64,000 nt of DNA from the NCBI RefSeq assembly GCF_030014955.1, contig NZ_JAGRPV010000001.1:6696001-6760000 (forward strand). The letters are read 5' to 3'. The DNA is from Cohnella hashimotonis. Lineage in GTDB: Bacteria; Bacillota; Bacilli; Paenibacillales; Paenibacillaceae. The notes below the pieces were generated by a model that worked only from the letters and a program-made list of their open reading frames with translations, had not been told where the DNA came from and searched no databases. This document shows, one piece after another, positions 9,105 to 18,225 of the stretch. Within the stretch, counting starts at the first letter, position 1, and each line of letters starts with the position of its first letter. The position numbers were made by a program, and so were the translations under genes.

Positions 9105-10505
9105 TCACACGAGAAACATAGCAACCAGCGTCGTGACGACAAGCCCGATTAATACCGGGACCAGATTGCGCCGAGCCAGCTCGAACGGACTGACGCCGCA
9201 GATTGCGGCAGCCGGGATAAGCGCCCACGGAATGAGGGTGCCGCCGCCTACCCAGATCGCAGCTACCTGGCCGAGCGCCGTCAGCGTATCCGTGCCGCCG
9301 ACCGAGGCGCCGAACATTCTCGCGATCGAGCCGGCCAGCGAGATCCCCGAGAAGCCCGATCCGTCGAGTCCCGTTATTGCGCCCACGGCGGTCAGCGTCA
9401 CGGAGCTCACCGCGCCGTTCAGCGGCACCGTGCCCGCAAGCGCAACGCCGAGATCGTTCACAATGCCGTGCGAGCCTTCCGGCAGCTTGCCGATCAAGTC
9501 AGCAAACGCCGAATCCCCGAGGTAGAAGAACGCAGCAATGGGAATAACGGGTCCGAACACGCGGAAACCGAACTGCAGCCCCTCGATCAGGTAGTCCGTC
9601 GTCGCTTCAAGTCCGCGGTCGCCATGTGCCAGGAGCGTTACGCCGATAAGAATCAATACGGCCGTGCCGCCGATAAGTGCCGTCGCGTCGCCGCCTTGCA
9701 GCTTGAAAGCGATCATGGCGCCGACGTCGGCCAGAAACAGCAGCGGAATTATCACGGCAAGCACTCGCTTGAGCGCCGGCGCCATCGGAATCCCGTCACT
9801 CTTCCCGCCGCTGTCGCCGGCAGGCGCCTCCGCAACCAGACCGTCGCGGAAGGTGCCGCGCTTCAAGTCCCTCCGCATCATCCAGAACGCCGTCGCCGTC
9901 GTGACGATGCCCATCACCGCGACGAGCGGGATGCTTGCTTCCATAACCTGCGCCACGGGCAGACCCGCCGCATCCGCCGTCAGCTTCGGGGCGCCCTGAA
10001 TGATATAATCCCCGGACAGCGCAATGCCGTGCCCGAACAAATTCATCGCCATCGCGGCGCCGAGCGCCGGGAGTCCCACCCGTACGGCAACCGGCAGCAG
10101 CACCGCGCCAATTAACGCAACCCCTGGCGACGGCCAAAAAAACCACGACGTGATCATCATGATGATCCCGATTCCCCAATATGCCATCGCAGGCGTGCGG
10201 ATGAACCGCGTGAGCGGTGCGACCATCACTTCGTTGATCCCCGTCCGAATCAGGATACGGCTCATCGAGACGATGACCGAGATAATGAGGATCGTGCCGA
10301 TCAACTCTTTAATCGCGTAAATAAAGCTGTTGAATATGCCCGACACTGAACTTCCGAGACTATCCGTCGCGATCAGGCCCAGCGCAAGAATGCCGACCAC
10401 GCATACCAGTATTGTATCGCGGCGCATGACAAGCATCGCCATGATAAATAAAATAAAAGCCAGGTACACCCAGTGCAAGGATGTCAGGGCTATCTCCACG
10501 CTCAT
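9105..10505 (-). CDS. Polytopic membrane permease, possibly of the ion-transporter (IT) superfamily, YhfA-like
   Basis: 466 residues from ATG 10505 (GGGGAGAGG about 10 nt upstream); a reading from 10649 adds 48 polar residues with no site. About 11-12 hydrophobic segments are visible, including GTILIISVIVSMSRILIRTG, SPGVALIGAVLLPVAVRVG and a Gly-rich re-entrant-like stretch SVGGTDTLTALGQVAAIWVG. The symmetry and Gly/Pro loops recall sodium- or proton-coupled carboxylate permeases (CitM/Dcu/gluconate-type), and I recall a similar B. subtilis protein, YhfA. No substrate can be assigned. It stands alone, convergent with the AraC gene. Confidence 0.65.
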   Translation of the reverse strand: MSVEIALTSLHWVYLAFILFIMAMLVMRRDTILVCVVGILALGLIATDSLGSSVSGIFNSFIYAIKELIGTILIISVIVSMSRILIRTGINEVMVAPLTRFIRTPAMAYWGIGIIMMITSWFFWPSPGVALIGAVLLPVAVRVGLPALGAAMAMNLFGHGIALSGDYIIQGAPKLTADAAGLPVAQVMEASIPLVAVMGIVTTATAFWMMRRDLKRGTFRDGLVAEAPAGDSGGKSDGIPMAPALKRVLAVIIPLLFLADVGAMIAFKLQGGDATALIGGTAVLILIGVTLLAHGDRGLEATTDYLIEGLQFGFRVFGPVIPIAAFFYLGDSAFADLIGKLPEGSHGIVNDLGVALAGTVPLNGAVSSVTLTAVGAITGLDGSGFSGISLAGSIARMFGASVGGTDTLTALGQVAAIWVGGGTLIPWALIPAAAICGVSPFELARRNLVPVLIGLVVTTLVAMFLV

Positions 10506-10596
10506 CACCCTCTGCCTCTCCCCGAAGACTGCTACATCGTATGCGGAGAGACGGGCGGGCGTTCGTCCCGGGGCGGGGGCGGCGTTCTTCCATTTC

Positions 10597-10628
10597 GCGC
10601 GTTTTAACGGTATCCCCTTCGAGCAGGG
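10597..10628 (-). repeat. Dispersed intergenic repeat, copy a
   Basis: The minus strand carries GAAGGGGATACCGTTAAAACG preceded by CCTGCTC; it matches the core GAAGGGGATAYCGTTYAAA shared with copies near 17.7, 49.1 and 50.6 kb. Confidence 0.7.
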
Positions 10629-10987
10629 AATGTCCATTACGATCAGCAACGGCTTGTTGACTTAAGCCACAAAGAACTGAATGACGAAAGATATTGATTC
10701 AGGGAGAATTTGAAAAGATCTTGAAAAGGCAGAATTCCCTTTCCTTATCGCCCTAATTTACGGATATGACTTTCTTTGTGATTTATTTGCGTCCCGTCCG
10801 GTTTCAATTTTTGGCTGTGCACTTTTCATAGGCAGCTCAAGCTTTTTATTCGTAAATTACTTGAAATACAGACAGTCCAAACAAAATCGCCAATATAATA
10901 AACAATGATGCTTGAATGCGTGCAGCACCGGAGCGCCCCTTCAAGCATTTGGAGCGGTTCATTCTCAAAATTTCAGTTAAATCAACG

Positions 10988-11023
10988 CGAAAGAACCGCC
11001 CTGACGCCAGAGCGGTTCTTTCG
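10988..11023 (-). terminator. Intrinsic terminator of the cyd operon
   Basis: Twelve-bp perfect stem CGAAAGAACCGC/GCGGTTCTTTCG with a 12-nt loop, 43 bp after the cydDC stop. The T run is inside the stem (TTCTTTC). Confidence 0.75.
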
Positions 11024-11065
11024 ATATTGGAGTTACGAAAATCTCCGGGCAAACCTCGCCATTAT

Positions 11066-14000
11066 CTAGGCAGTTGCGATATGCGCCGCTTCTTCCTGCC
11101 AATCCTGCTCGCGCTCCAGCCGCCACATGCGCCAATACAGGCCGCGCGCGCGAAGCAGCTCCGCATGGGTGCCGCGCTCGCGCACGCTCCCTTGGTCCAG
11201 TACCAGAATCTCATCCATCCGAGCGAGCCCGGACAGTCTGTGCGTGGCCCACAGCACGGCCTTATCCTTGAGCGCCGTCTCCATGTTGTCTTCAAATGCG
11301 CGCGCCGTCAACGCGTCCAGGCCGGTCTCGGGCTCGTCGAACAGGATGGCCGGCGCATCCAGCAGCAATGCCCGCGCCAGCGCGAGCCGCTGGCGCTCGC
11401 CTCCGGACAGCGAGGCGCCCCACTCGCCGATGATCGTGTCGTAGCCTTCGGGCAGCTCAGACAGCTTGTCGTCGATGAGCGCCTGACGCGCGGCGCGGCG
11501 CATATCTTCATCGGAGGCATCCGGCCTGCCAAGCCGGATGTTGTCCGCCGCGGACGCGTTGAACAGCTGCACGCGCTGCGAGACGAACGCGAAGAGAAGC
11601 GCCCCATCTCCCTCCTGCGTCTCCGTCAGGTCGCGGCCGTTCAGCCGGATGCTGCCGCCGTCAGCCTCGCGCAGACCGAGCAGGCACTGCAGCAGCGTGC
11701 TCTTGCCCGCGCCGCTCGGTCCGACGACGGCAATTCGTCTGCCGGGCCGCAGCGTCAAGGACAAGTCCCGCACTGCATAGGGCGCGTCCGGGCCATAGCG
11801 GCATGACAGGCCGCCCACCTGCAGCTCCCAGTCGGACACGGCCGCTCCCGGCAAGGCAGGCACGGCCCTTTGCGACACGGCGGGACCGCACGATGCGGCC
11901 GCAGTCTCTCGGCCTGCGTCGGTCGTCGCCGTGCGTGCCTTCCTAAGCCCTCGCTCTCCTGCGGCCTCGGCCTCGTCCGCCATGGCAAACAGCCGCTCGG
12001 CGGACTCCATTGTATGGCCCAGCTGCTGGAAGGCCGCGGGCAACGGCATCACCGCCTCGAAGCAGGCCAGCGCGATCATCGCCACGGCCGGGATGTACAG
12101 TCCTTCGAGGCGCCCGTTCGCGGTCAGCCATGCGGCGCACAGAAGCACAAGCCATAGGGTCACGTGCGCCGATGCGAGCATGGCCCCGTTCGTGAACGCG
12201 CCCAGCCGATTCAATCCGGTCTGCAGCCGGTCGAGGCGCGCTTGCCCGGCCCCGATCCGATCGATCCGGTCGCGCGTGCGGCCGAATATCGCGGACTCCG
12301 TCAGGCCCGCCAGCAGATCGGCGGTTTCCGCGTACAGATGGCCGCGGCCCGTCGCAAACTCACTGCCCTTTCGACGGCCGGCGCGGAAGCCGATCCAGGG
12401 CAGTCCCGCGCCAGCAACGAGGAGCATGCCTCCGAGGATCGCGCCCAAATAGGGATCGAACGCGGCCAGCACGGCCGTGCCGAGCAGCGCGGTCAGCGCG
12501 GCGACGATCGGAGGCGCAATAACGCGCAGATACAGATTCTGCAGTTGTTCGACGTCGCTCATCATGACGCCGAGCACGTCGCCGCCGCTGCGGCGCTCGA
12601 GCAGCGAGACGCCGCCGCGTTCGAGCCGCTCGTAGAGCCAAACGCGGATGCGCTGCAGAATGCGGAACGTCAGATCGTGGGACGCCAGGCGTTCCAGGTA
12701 ACGCAGCACACCGCGCGAGATGCCGAAAAAACGGACGCCGACGATCGGCACGAACAGCAGCAGCACCGTTTCCGGGCGCAGAGCCGCCTTGGCGATGAGA
12801 TAGCCTGAGGTGCCCATAAGTCCCACGTTCGCGGCGACGGTCGCGAAGCCGAGCAGCGCGGCGAGCGCGAGCCGGCCTTTATAGGGCAGGAGGAAACTCA
12901 TCAGCCGCCGCCAAGTACCGCCGTGCGATCCCCGGTTCCCATCCGCCGCGCAATTCGCAGGATCACCTGCCCCGGAACCCGGCGCTGTCGGCGCCTCGGG
13001 CGCTCCCGCCCAGGCAGGCGCATCTTCGCCTTTGCGAAGGTCGCCTGGCAGCGGCACGGTTTCATCCGCGGCGAGCGGCGGCTGCCGCACGGCGCTTAGC
13101 GCAGGCTTCTCTTCGCCGCGGGAAGCCGCGGACAGGCGCGCGTACAGACCGTCCGCGGACAGCAGCTGGGCCGGCGTCCCGATTTCCGCGAGCCGTCCGT
13201 CCGCCAGCACGATGACGAGATCCGCTCCCCGCACCGTCTCCAGCCGGTGCGCGACCGTGACGGACATGCGTCCCCGCAGCAGCGTATCGAGCGTCCGGCG
13301 AAGCTCGGCCTCACGCATGGCATCGAGTCCTGCCGTAGGCTCGTCGAGCAGGAGCAGCGGCGCGTCCTTCAGCAGCGCCCGTGCGATCGCCAGCCGCTGC
13401 TGCTGTCCGCCGGACAGCCGGGCCGATTCGCCGAGAACGGTATCCATCCCCTGCGGCAGCGCGGCCACGACGTCCGCCGCGCCGGACAGCTCCAGCGCCC
13501 GAAGCACCTCGGCCTCCGTAGCGCCGGGGCGTCCGTACGCGACGTTGTCGCGCACGGTTCCCGGAAACAGCTTCGGCTGCTGCGGTACGCCGGACAGCTC
13601 CTTGCGCCACGCCGCCATCGACAGCTCCGCCATGTCGACGCCGTCGATATAGACGGCCCCGACCGTCGGCCGCACGAAGCCCTGCAGCAGATCGAGCAGC
13701 GTGCTCTTGCCCGCGCCGGTCGGCCCGATGACGGCGACCCGCTGACCGGGACGGATCGTCAGCGACAGCCCGCTCACCGCGTCGCGCTCTGCGCCCGGAT
13801 ACCGGACGCTTACGTCGCGCAGCTCGATCGTGCGGCCCGCCTTGCCGTCCGTTGCAGCTCCGCCGTTTGGCGCTTCCCTTTGCACCACGGCTCCGGTCTG
13901 CATTCCGGCGATGCCGGTCTTGCCGATCGCCGCCACTTCGCTTTGCACCCCGGCCGTTCCGATCGCACCAGCCGCGCCTTCGGCCCACGCCGCAACCGCA

Positions 14001-15037
14001 GCGTCTGCGCCGGCCGCCTCCGCAAGGCCGCCGGGCGCGGGCTGCATCCGCGGCAGCTCCCTGCCGTCCGTCCGCTCGGGCCAGCCCGCTCCTTCCGCCC
14101 CGAGCAGCTCCACGATCCGCCGGATCGCGCTCATCCCTGCCGCGCTGGCATGGAACTGCGTGCCTACGGCGCGTACCGGCGCATAGAACTCCGGCGTCAG
14201 CAGCAGCACGAGAAACGCCTGCTCGAACCCGATCCCGCCGTCCGCCAGGCGCAGCCCCAGGAAGACGGCCACGACCGCTGTGCTCAGCGTGGCGAACAGC
14301 TCCATCACGAACGCCGACAAGAAAGCCAGCCGCAGTGTGCCCATCGTCTCGCGGCGGTAATCGTCGCTGAGGCGATCGATAATCTCGATCTGTGCGCGGC
14401 TGCGGCCGAACGCCTTCAAGGTCGGCAGTCCGCGGACGACGTCTAGGAAGTGCCCGCCAAGACGCCCGAGCAGCTTGAACTGCCTGGTGGCCTTGCTCTT
14501 GGCGGCGACGCCGACGAGGATCATGAACAGGACGAGCAAGGGCATCGTCACCGCCAGCACGACGGCCGATATGAGATCGAGCCGCAGCGCGACGGCGAAC
14601 ACCGCCGCAGGGACCAGCATCGACAGCGCGACCTGCGGCAAATATTTCGACAAGTACGCTTCCAGTTGCTCCACGCCCTCATGGACCGTGCCGAGCAGCT
14701 CGCCCGAGCGCTCGCCGCCGATGCTCCGCGGGCCCAGCTCCGCCAGCTTGGCGATCAGGCGGACGCGCAGCTCCCCTTTAATCCGCAGCGCCATCTGAGC
14801 GGACGCATGCTCGCCTGCCGTCTGCAGCACGGCGCGCAGCGCGATCCACAGCAGCAGCACGCAGAAGGCCGGCAGCAGCGGCGCAAGCGGCGAGCCCCGG
14901 AGGAACGCCCGGTCCGCGATATCCGCGATCCATGCCGCTTCGAGGATCAGCAGCATGCCCGCGCCGAGACCGAGTCCGATGCTGAAGGCGAACAGCTTGC
15001 GCACGCCGGACACCTGGCGGAACAGCTCCCGCAGCAT
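11066..15037 (-). CDS. cydDC: Fused CydDC heterodimer: glutathione/cysteine ABC exporter for cytochrome bd assembly
   Basis: 1323 residues in one frame. The CydD half has membrane segments over residues 15-310, then an Ala/Gly-rich linker (315-400) and an ATPase with Walker A GPTGAGKST (438-446), signature LSGGQ (541) and Walker B LLLLDEP (561). A Pro/Ala/Gly-rich junction (640-708) leads into the CydC half: membrane segments 715-1000 and an ATPase with GPSGAGKST (1106), LSGGE (1210) and ILFDEP (1231). Separate CydD and CydC are about 570-590 residues each, so the length fits a complete fusion. CydDC exports thiols needed to assemble the bd oxidase encoded upstream. The ATG lies one base after the cydB stop, implying coupled translation. 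Both ATPase sites look intact. Confidence 0.93.
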   Translation of the reverse strand: MLRELFRQVSGVRKLFAFSIGLGLGAGMLLILEAAWIADIADRAFLRGSPLAPLLPAFCVLLLWIALRAVLQTAGEHASAQMALRIKGELRVRLIAKLAELGPRSIGGERSGELLGTVHEGVEQLEAYLSKYLPQVALSMLVPAAVFAVALRLDLISAVVLAVTMPLLVLFMILVGVAAKSKATRQFKLLGRLGGHFLDVVRGLPTLKAFGRSRAQIEIIDRLSDDYRRETMGTLRLAFLSAFVMELFATLSTAVVAVFLGLRLADGGIGFEQAFLVLLLTPEFYAPVRAVGTQFHASAAGMSAIRRIVELLGAEGAGWPERTDGRELPRMQPAPGGLAEAAGADAAVAAWAEGAAGAIGTAGVQSEVAAIGKTGIAGMQTGAVVQREAPNGGAATDGKAGRTIELRDVSVRYPGAERDAVSGLSLTIRPGQRVAVIGPTGAGKSTLLDLLQGFVRPTVGAVYIDGVDMAELSMAAWRKELSGVPQQPKLFPGTVRDNVAYGRPGATEAEVLRALELSGAADVVAALPQGMDTVLGESARLSGGQQQRLAIARALLKDAPLLLLDEPTAGLDAMREAELRRTLDTLLRGRMSVTVAHRLETVRGADLVIVLADGRLAEIGTPAQLLSADGLYARLSAASRGEEKPALSAVRQPPLAADETVPLPGDLRKGEDAPAWAGAPEAPTAPGSGAGDPANCAADGNRGSHGGTWRRLMSFLLPYKGRLALAALLGFATVAANVGLMGTSGYLIAKAALRPETVLLLFVPIVGVRFFGISRGVLRYLERLASHDLTFRILQRIRVWLYERLERGGVSLLERRSGGDVLGVMMSDVEQLQNLYLRVIAPPIVAALTALLGTAVLAAFDPYLGAILGGMLLVAGAGLPWIGFRAGRRKGSEFATGRGHLYAETADLLAGLTESAIFGRTRDRIDRIGAGQARLDRLQTGLNRLGAFTNGAMLASAHVTLWLVLLCAAWLTANGRLEGLYIPAVAMIALACFEAVMPLPAAFQQLGHTMESAERLFAMADEAEAAGERGLRKARTATTDAGRETAAASCGPAVSQRAVPALPGAAVSDWELQVGGLSCRYGPDAPYAVRDLSLTLRPGRRIAVVGPSGAGKSTLLQCLLGLREADGGSIRLNGRDLTETQEGDGALLFAFVSQRVQLFNASAADNIRLGRPDASDEDMRRAARQALIDDKLSELPEGYDTIIGEWGASLSGGERQRLALARALLLDAPAILFDEPETGLDALTARAFEDNMETALKDKAVLWATHRLSGLARMDEILVLDQGSVRERGTHAELLRARGLYWRMWRLEREQDWQEEAAHIATA

Positions 15038-15038
15038 G

Positions 15039-16049
15039 TCAGTAGTCCAGGTGGTCGGCCGGGGTCACGCGCTTGCGGAACACCCAGTACGTCCAGATCT
15101 GATAGGCCAGCACGAACGGCAGCACGCTGCAGGCGACGATCGTCATGACCTTGAGCGTATATTCGTTCGACGAAGCGTTGTGAATGGTCAGCGACCAATC
15201 CGGATTCAGCGACGAGATCATGACGCGCGGGAACAGCGACATGAACACGGTGACCGTCGACAGCACGATCGTCAGTCCCGTCATGATGAACGCCCAGCCG
15301 TCCCGCTCGGCCTTGATCAGGAACGGCACCGACAGCAGCGCGAACCCGGCCGATACCGGCACCATGCCGGGGAAGATGCCGTGGCGCGTGAACATATCCG
15401 TTTCAAAATAACTCAGGACGACAAACACGAGCAGCGCGCCGCTCGTCCATGCGCCGATCCGCTTGGCGAAGCCAAGGGCGCGATCGCGCAGCTCGCCCGT
15501 CGTCTTGAGCGACAGGAACAACGAGCCGTGCAGCAGGAACAGCAGCACGATGCTGAGTCCCGCGAGCACCGCGTAAGGGGACAGCAAATCCCAGAACGAG
15601 CCTACATAATTGGTCGTCTGGTCGATCGGCACGCCGCGCATCAGGTTGGCGAGCGCCACGCCCCAGAGCAGCGGCGGCAGCAAACTGCCGAAGAAAATGA
15701 TCCAGTCCCACGTCGCCCGCCACCGCGCGCTCTCCAGCTTGCTGCGGAATTCGAACGCGACGCCGCGCCCGATAAGCGCGATCAGCATGAGAAACAGCGC
15801 CATGTAGAAGCCGCTGAACAGCGTCGCGTACCAGTTCGGGAAGGCGGCGAAGATCGCCCCGCCCGCCGTGATAAGCCATACTTCGTTGCCGTCCCAGACC
15901 GGTCCGATCGTGTTGATCATGACCCGGCGGTCCGTGTCGCCGCGTCCGATGATTTTCGTCAGCATGCCCACCCCGAAGTCGAAGCCTTCAAGGAAGAAGA
16001 AGCCGATGAACAGCACGGTCACCAATATAAACCATAACGTCTCCAGCAT
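15039..16049 (-). CDS. cydB: Cytochrome bd ubiquinol/menaquinol oxidase subunit II
   Basis: 336 residues with the characteristic N-terminus LFIGFFFLEGFDFGVGML and GPVWDGNEVWLI, both hallmarks of CydB. About eight to nine membrane segments. It forms the quinol oxidase with CydA and is followed one base later by cydDC. Length matches Gram-positive CydB. Confidence 0.96.
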   Translation of the reverse strand: MLETLWFILVTVLFIGFFFLEGFDFGVGMLTKIIGRGDTDRRVMINTIGPVWDGNEVWLITAGGAIFAAFPNWYATLFSGFYMALFLMLIALIGRGVAFEFRSKLESARWRATWDWIIFFGSLLPPLLWGVALANLMRGVPIDQTTNYVGSFWDLLSPYAVLAGLSIVLLFLLHGSLFLSLKTTGELRDRALGFAKRIGAWTSGALLVFVVLSYFETDMFTRHGIFPGMVPVSAGFALLSVPFLIKAERDGWAFIMTGLTIVLSTVTVFMSLFPRVMISSLNPDWSLTIHNASSNEYTLKVMTIVACSVLPFVLAYQIWTYWVFRKRVTPADHLDY

Positions 16050-16115
16050 GGCGATATCGTCGCCTCTCTTTCGTATGCGTTAGATAGATGAGCTTCGACC
16101 AGTCCGGACGCCGCT

Positions 16116-17510
16116 TTAGAGAATCGGCAGCGCCGGATTGCCCGGATTCGCATGCGCCTTGTGCGACGCATCCGCGGCCATGTCGTCCTTGCGGACGAAG
16201 TGAACAATCAAATAGACGAGCGCCGCCGCCAAAAGGCCGTATACGACCGTGAAGCCGATCAGCGAGGTCAGCACCATGCCGCTTGATACGAGCGGGGACA
16301 CGCCGTCCGCCGTCTTGGCCAGGCCGAACACCGTCCAGGGCTGCCGCCCTACCTCGGTCATCACCCAGCCGGACAGATTGCCGAGCCACGGCAGCGCCAT
16401 CGCCGGCATCATCCACCAGAGGAATCGCGGACTGTTCAACACTTTCCCGCGATACATTTTCCAGACACCGAGCAGCGCGACGAGAATCATGAGCATGCCC
16501 GACACGAGCATGACGCGGAAGCTCCAGAACGTGGTGCGGACGGGCGGGATATAATTGCCGGGACCGTACTCCTGCTCGTACTTCGCCTGCAGCTCGTTCA
16601 TGCCCGGCACAGACCCGCTCAGCTTGTTGTAGGACAGCACGCTCAGCAGATAAGGCACCTCCAGCTTCGCCGCGTTCTGCTTGGCCCCCGGATCGATCGC
16701 GGCCACGACGGTCCACGGCGCATGCTCGCCCGTCGTCTCCCAGAGCGCCTCGGCCGCCGCCATCTTCATCGGCTGTGATTCCATCAGGTGCTGCGCCTGT
16801 TCGTGACCCGCGAACGCCGTAAGGATGCTGCCGACGAGCGTCACGACCATCCCGATCGAGAACGACGCCTTGAACGCTTCCGTCTGATGCTTGCGCAGCA
16901 TCTTGTAGGCGCTGATGCCGACGACAAACATGCCGCCGGTGCACAACGCCCCGTAGATCACGTGCGGGAACTCGACCCACAGCTGCTTGTTGCCCAGCAA
17001 GGCGAAGAAGTTCGACATTTCCGCGCGGCCGTTGTTGATGACGTAGCCTACAGGCTCCTGCATAAACGAGTTGGCCGCCAGAATCCACAGCGCCGACAGC
17101 GTCGCCCCGATCGCGACGAGCCAGATCGCCGCCAGGTGCACCTTCTTGGGCAGTTTGTCCCAGCCGAAGATCCAGATGCCGAGGAACGTAGACTCGAGGA
17201 AAAAGCTGACGAGCGCCTCCACCGCCAGCGGTCCGCCGAACACGGCGCCGACGTAGCGCGAGTAATCCGCCCAGTTCATCCCGAACTGGAACTCCTGCAT
17301 GATCCCCGTCACGACGCCCACCGCGAAGTTCAGGAGGAACAGCCTGCCCCAGAACTGGGTCAGCTTCTTGTACTTCTCGTCGTTCTTGACGACGTAGAGC
17401 GTGTTCATGAAGGCGATCAGGTAGGCAAGCCCGATCGATAAAGGCACGAACAAAAAATGATAAATCGTGGTGACGCCGAACTGCCATCGCGCCAGATCCA
17501 ATGCATCCAC
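16116..17510 (-). CDS. cydA: Cytochrome bd quinol oxidase subunit I
   Basis: 464 residues. GTG at 17510 is taken as start: an AGGAGG site sits at 17517-17522, and the nearby ATG at 17506 is out of frame. H18 in TTIYHFLFVP is the heme b595 ligand position. The quinol-binding loop (KLEVPYLLSVLSYNKL near residue 260) is short, as in Gram-positive enzymes. The GRQPW motif is present near residue 390. CydA carries hemes b558, b595 and d and reduces oxygen at low tension. First gene of cydA-cydB-cydDC. Confidence 0.96.
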   Translation of the reverse strand: MDALDLARWQFGVTTIYHFLFVPLSIGLAYLIAFMNTLYVVKNDEKYKKLTQFWGRLFLLNFAVGVVTGIMQEFQFGMNWADYSRYVGAVFGGPLAVEALVSFFLESTFLGIWIFGWDKLPKKVHLAAIWLVAIGATLSALWILAANSFMQEPVGYVINNGRAEMSNFFALLGNKQLWVEFPHVIYGALCTGGMFVVGISAYKMLRKHQTEAFKASFSIGMVVTLVGSILTAFAGHEQAQHLMESQPMKMAAAEALWETTGEHAPWTVVAAIDPGAKQNAAKLEVPYLLSVLSYNKLSGSVPGMNELQAKYEQEYGPGNYIPPVRTTFWSFRVMLVSGMLMILVALLGVWKMYRGKVLNSPRFLWWMMPAMALPWLGNLSGWVMTEVGRQPWTVFGLAKTADGVSPLVSSGMVLTSLIGFTVVYGLLAAALVYLIVHFVRKDDMAADASHKAHANPGNPALPIL

Positions 17511-17539
17511 AAATAGGCCTCCTCTCTCACTCGAAGCCC

Positions 17540-17582
17540 ATTATAGCGGCGGAGCGCATGCCGGCATGTGATCGATGTCACA
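17540..17582 (-). promoter_or_regulatory. cyd promoter with Fnr/CRP-type site at -41.5
   Basis: A perfect TATAAT lies at 17545-17540 on the minus strand, but no -35 hexamer is recognisable. TGTGATCGATGTCACA (17582-17567) matches TGTGA-N6-TCACA, and its centre falls 41.5 bp before the expected start site (about 17533). This is the known class II activator position, used by Bacillus Fnr. Rex operators share the same half-sites, so Rex remains an alternative. Confidence 0.65.
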
Positions 17583-17669
17583 ATACGGTTAGAACCCTGC
17601 GAGACGTCGCAAATCGTCACAAAAATGCCGCGAGGCGGCGCGCGTTTTCAGGGATGACATCGCATTTTG

Positions 17670-17729
17670 CCCCGTTTGAACGGTATCCCCTTCAGTCAGG
17701 CGACGAGCAAATATCCCCTCAGTCAGGGG
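17670..17729 (-). repeat. Dispersed intergenic repeat, copies b and b2
   Basis: On the minus strand copy b reads CCTGACTGAAGGGGATACC followed by GTTCAAACG (17700-17670). A partial copy, CCCCTGACTGAGGGGATATTT, follows at 17729-17709. Both lie upstream of the cyd promoter. Confidence 0.75.
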
Positions 17730-17803
17730 TAGAGACGGTCGCGAGCGCAAGAAAGGGAGCATGAGCAAATCGATTCCCCAATCGATTCCCAGAGCGTTTC
17801 CTG

Positions 17804-17838
17804 TGCGAAGGGGATATCGTTAAAACGCTTTAAAACAC
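17804..17838 (+). repeat. Dispersed intergenic repeat, copy c (inverted relative to b)
   Basis: GCGAAGGGGATATCGTTAAAA on the plus strand, followed by CGCTTTAAAAC. Copies b and c face each other across about 75 bp of gene-free DNA. The cydA-to-17940 gap (430 bp) otherwise holds only the two promoters. Confidence 0.7.
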
Positions 17839-17939
17839 TAAGCCGCCCCAAGTATCCGCTCCACCGGCCGTTCCCTCTGGATTTGCGCCCTCCGCGGCAT
17901 TATGATGGATAGAGTCAGGCTAAGAAAGGGGGGCCACCT

Positions 17940-18158
17940 ATGTCAATCAACCGCAGGCTGCTAACGGACACGGATTTCCAAGAGGCGATGGAGCGTCAGC
18001 TTCGCATGCGCGTGTTCAAAAACGACCATATCGTGGACAGCGGCGGCGTCATTCTTCGCTTTGACGACAATACCGTCGTCATTCAATCCAGTGTCAGCGA
18101 GCTGGCCTATCACAATAGGCGAGACTGCGAATTTTTCGAATTGAAGCGGAGAACCTGA
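17940..18158 (+). CDS. Small hypothetical protein
   Basis: 72 residues from ATG 17940 with GAAAGGGGGG upstream. Soluble and charged, with a predicted beta-rich C-terminal part (GGVILRFDDNTVVIQSSVSE). I do not recognise a family. It has its own upstream region and is followed by the L,D-transpeptidase gene 67 bp later. The good ribosome-binding site and start support it as a real gene. Confidence 0.6.
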   Translation: MSINRRLLTDTDFQEAMERQLRMRVFKNDHIVDSGGVILRFDDNTVVIQSSVSELAYHNRRDCEFFELKRRT

Positions 18159-18225
18159 GCCTATCCAACCATATTCGCCTCCTCTCGCGCATATCCATGG
18201 GGAACAGCGCAAGGAGGCGATTCAA

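Larger units (their letters stand above)
10506..11065. other. Intergenic region with one dispersed-repeat copy and no convincing gene
   Basis: It contains a repeat copy (10597-10628) and the cydDC terminator. A 38-codon frame on the minus strand (10962-10846) encodes one hydrophobic helix (SLFIILAILFGLSVFQVIYE) but lacks a ribosome-binding site and lies after the terminator. The rest is AT-richer sequence with nothing I recognise. Confidence 0.5.

Noticed and set aside
10846..10962. A CydX/CydS-like 38-residue membrane peptide after cydDC
   Set aside because: One hydrophobic helix, but no ribosome-binding site, located after the operon terminator, and no resemblance to known CydX/CydS sequences.
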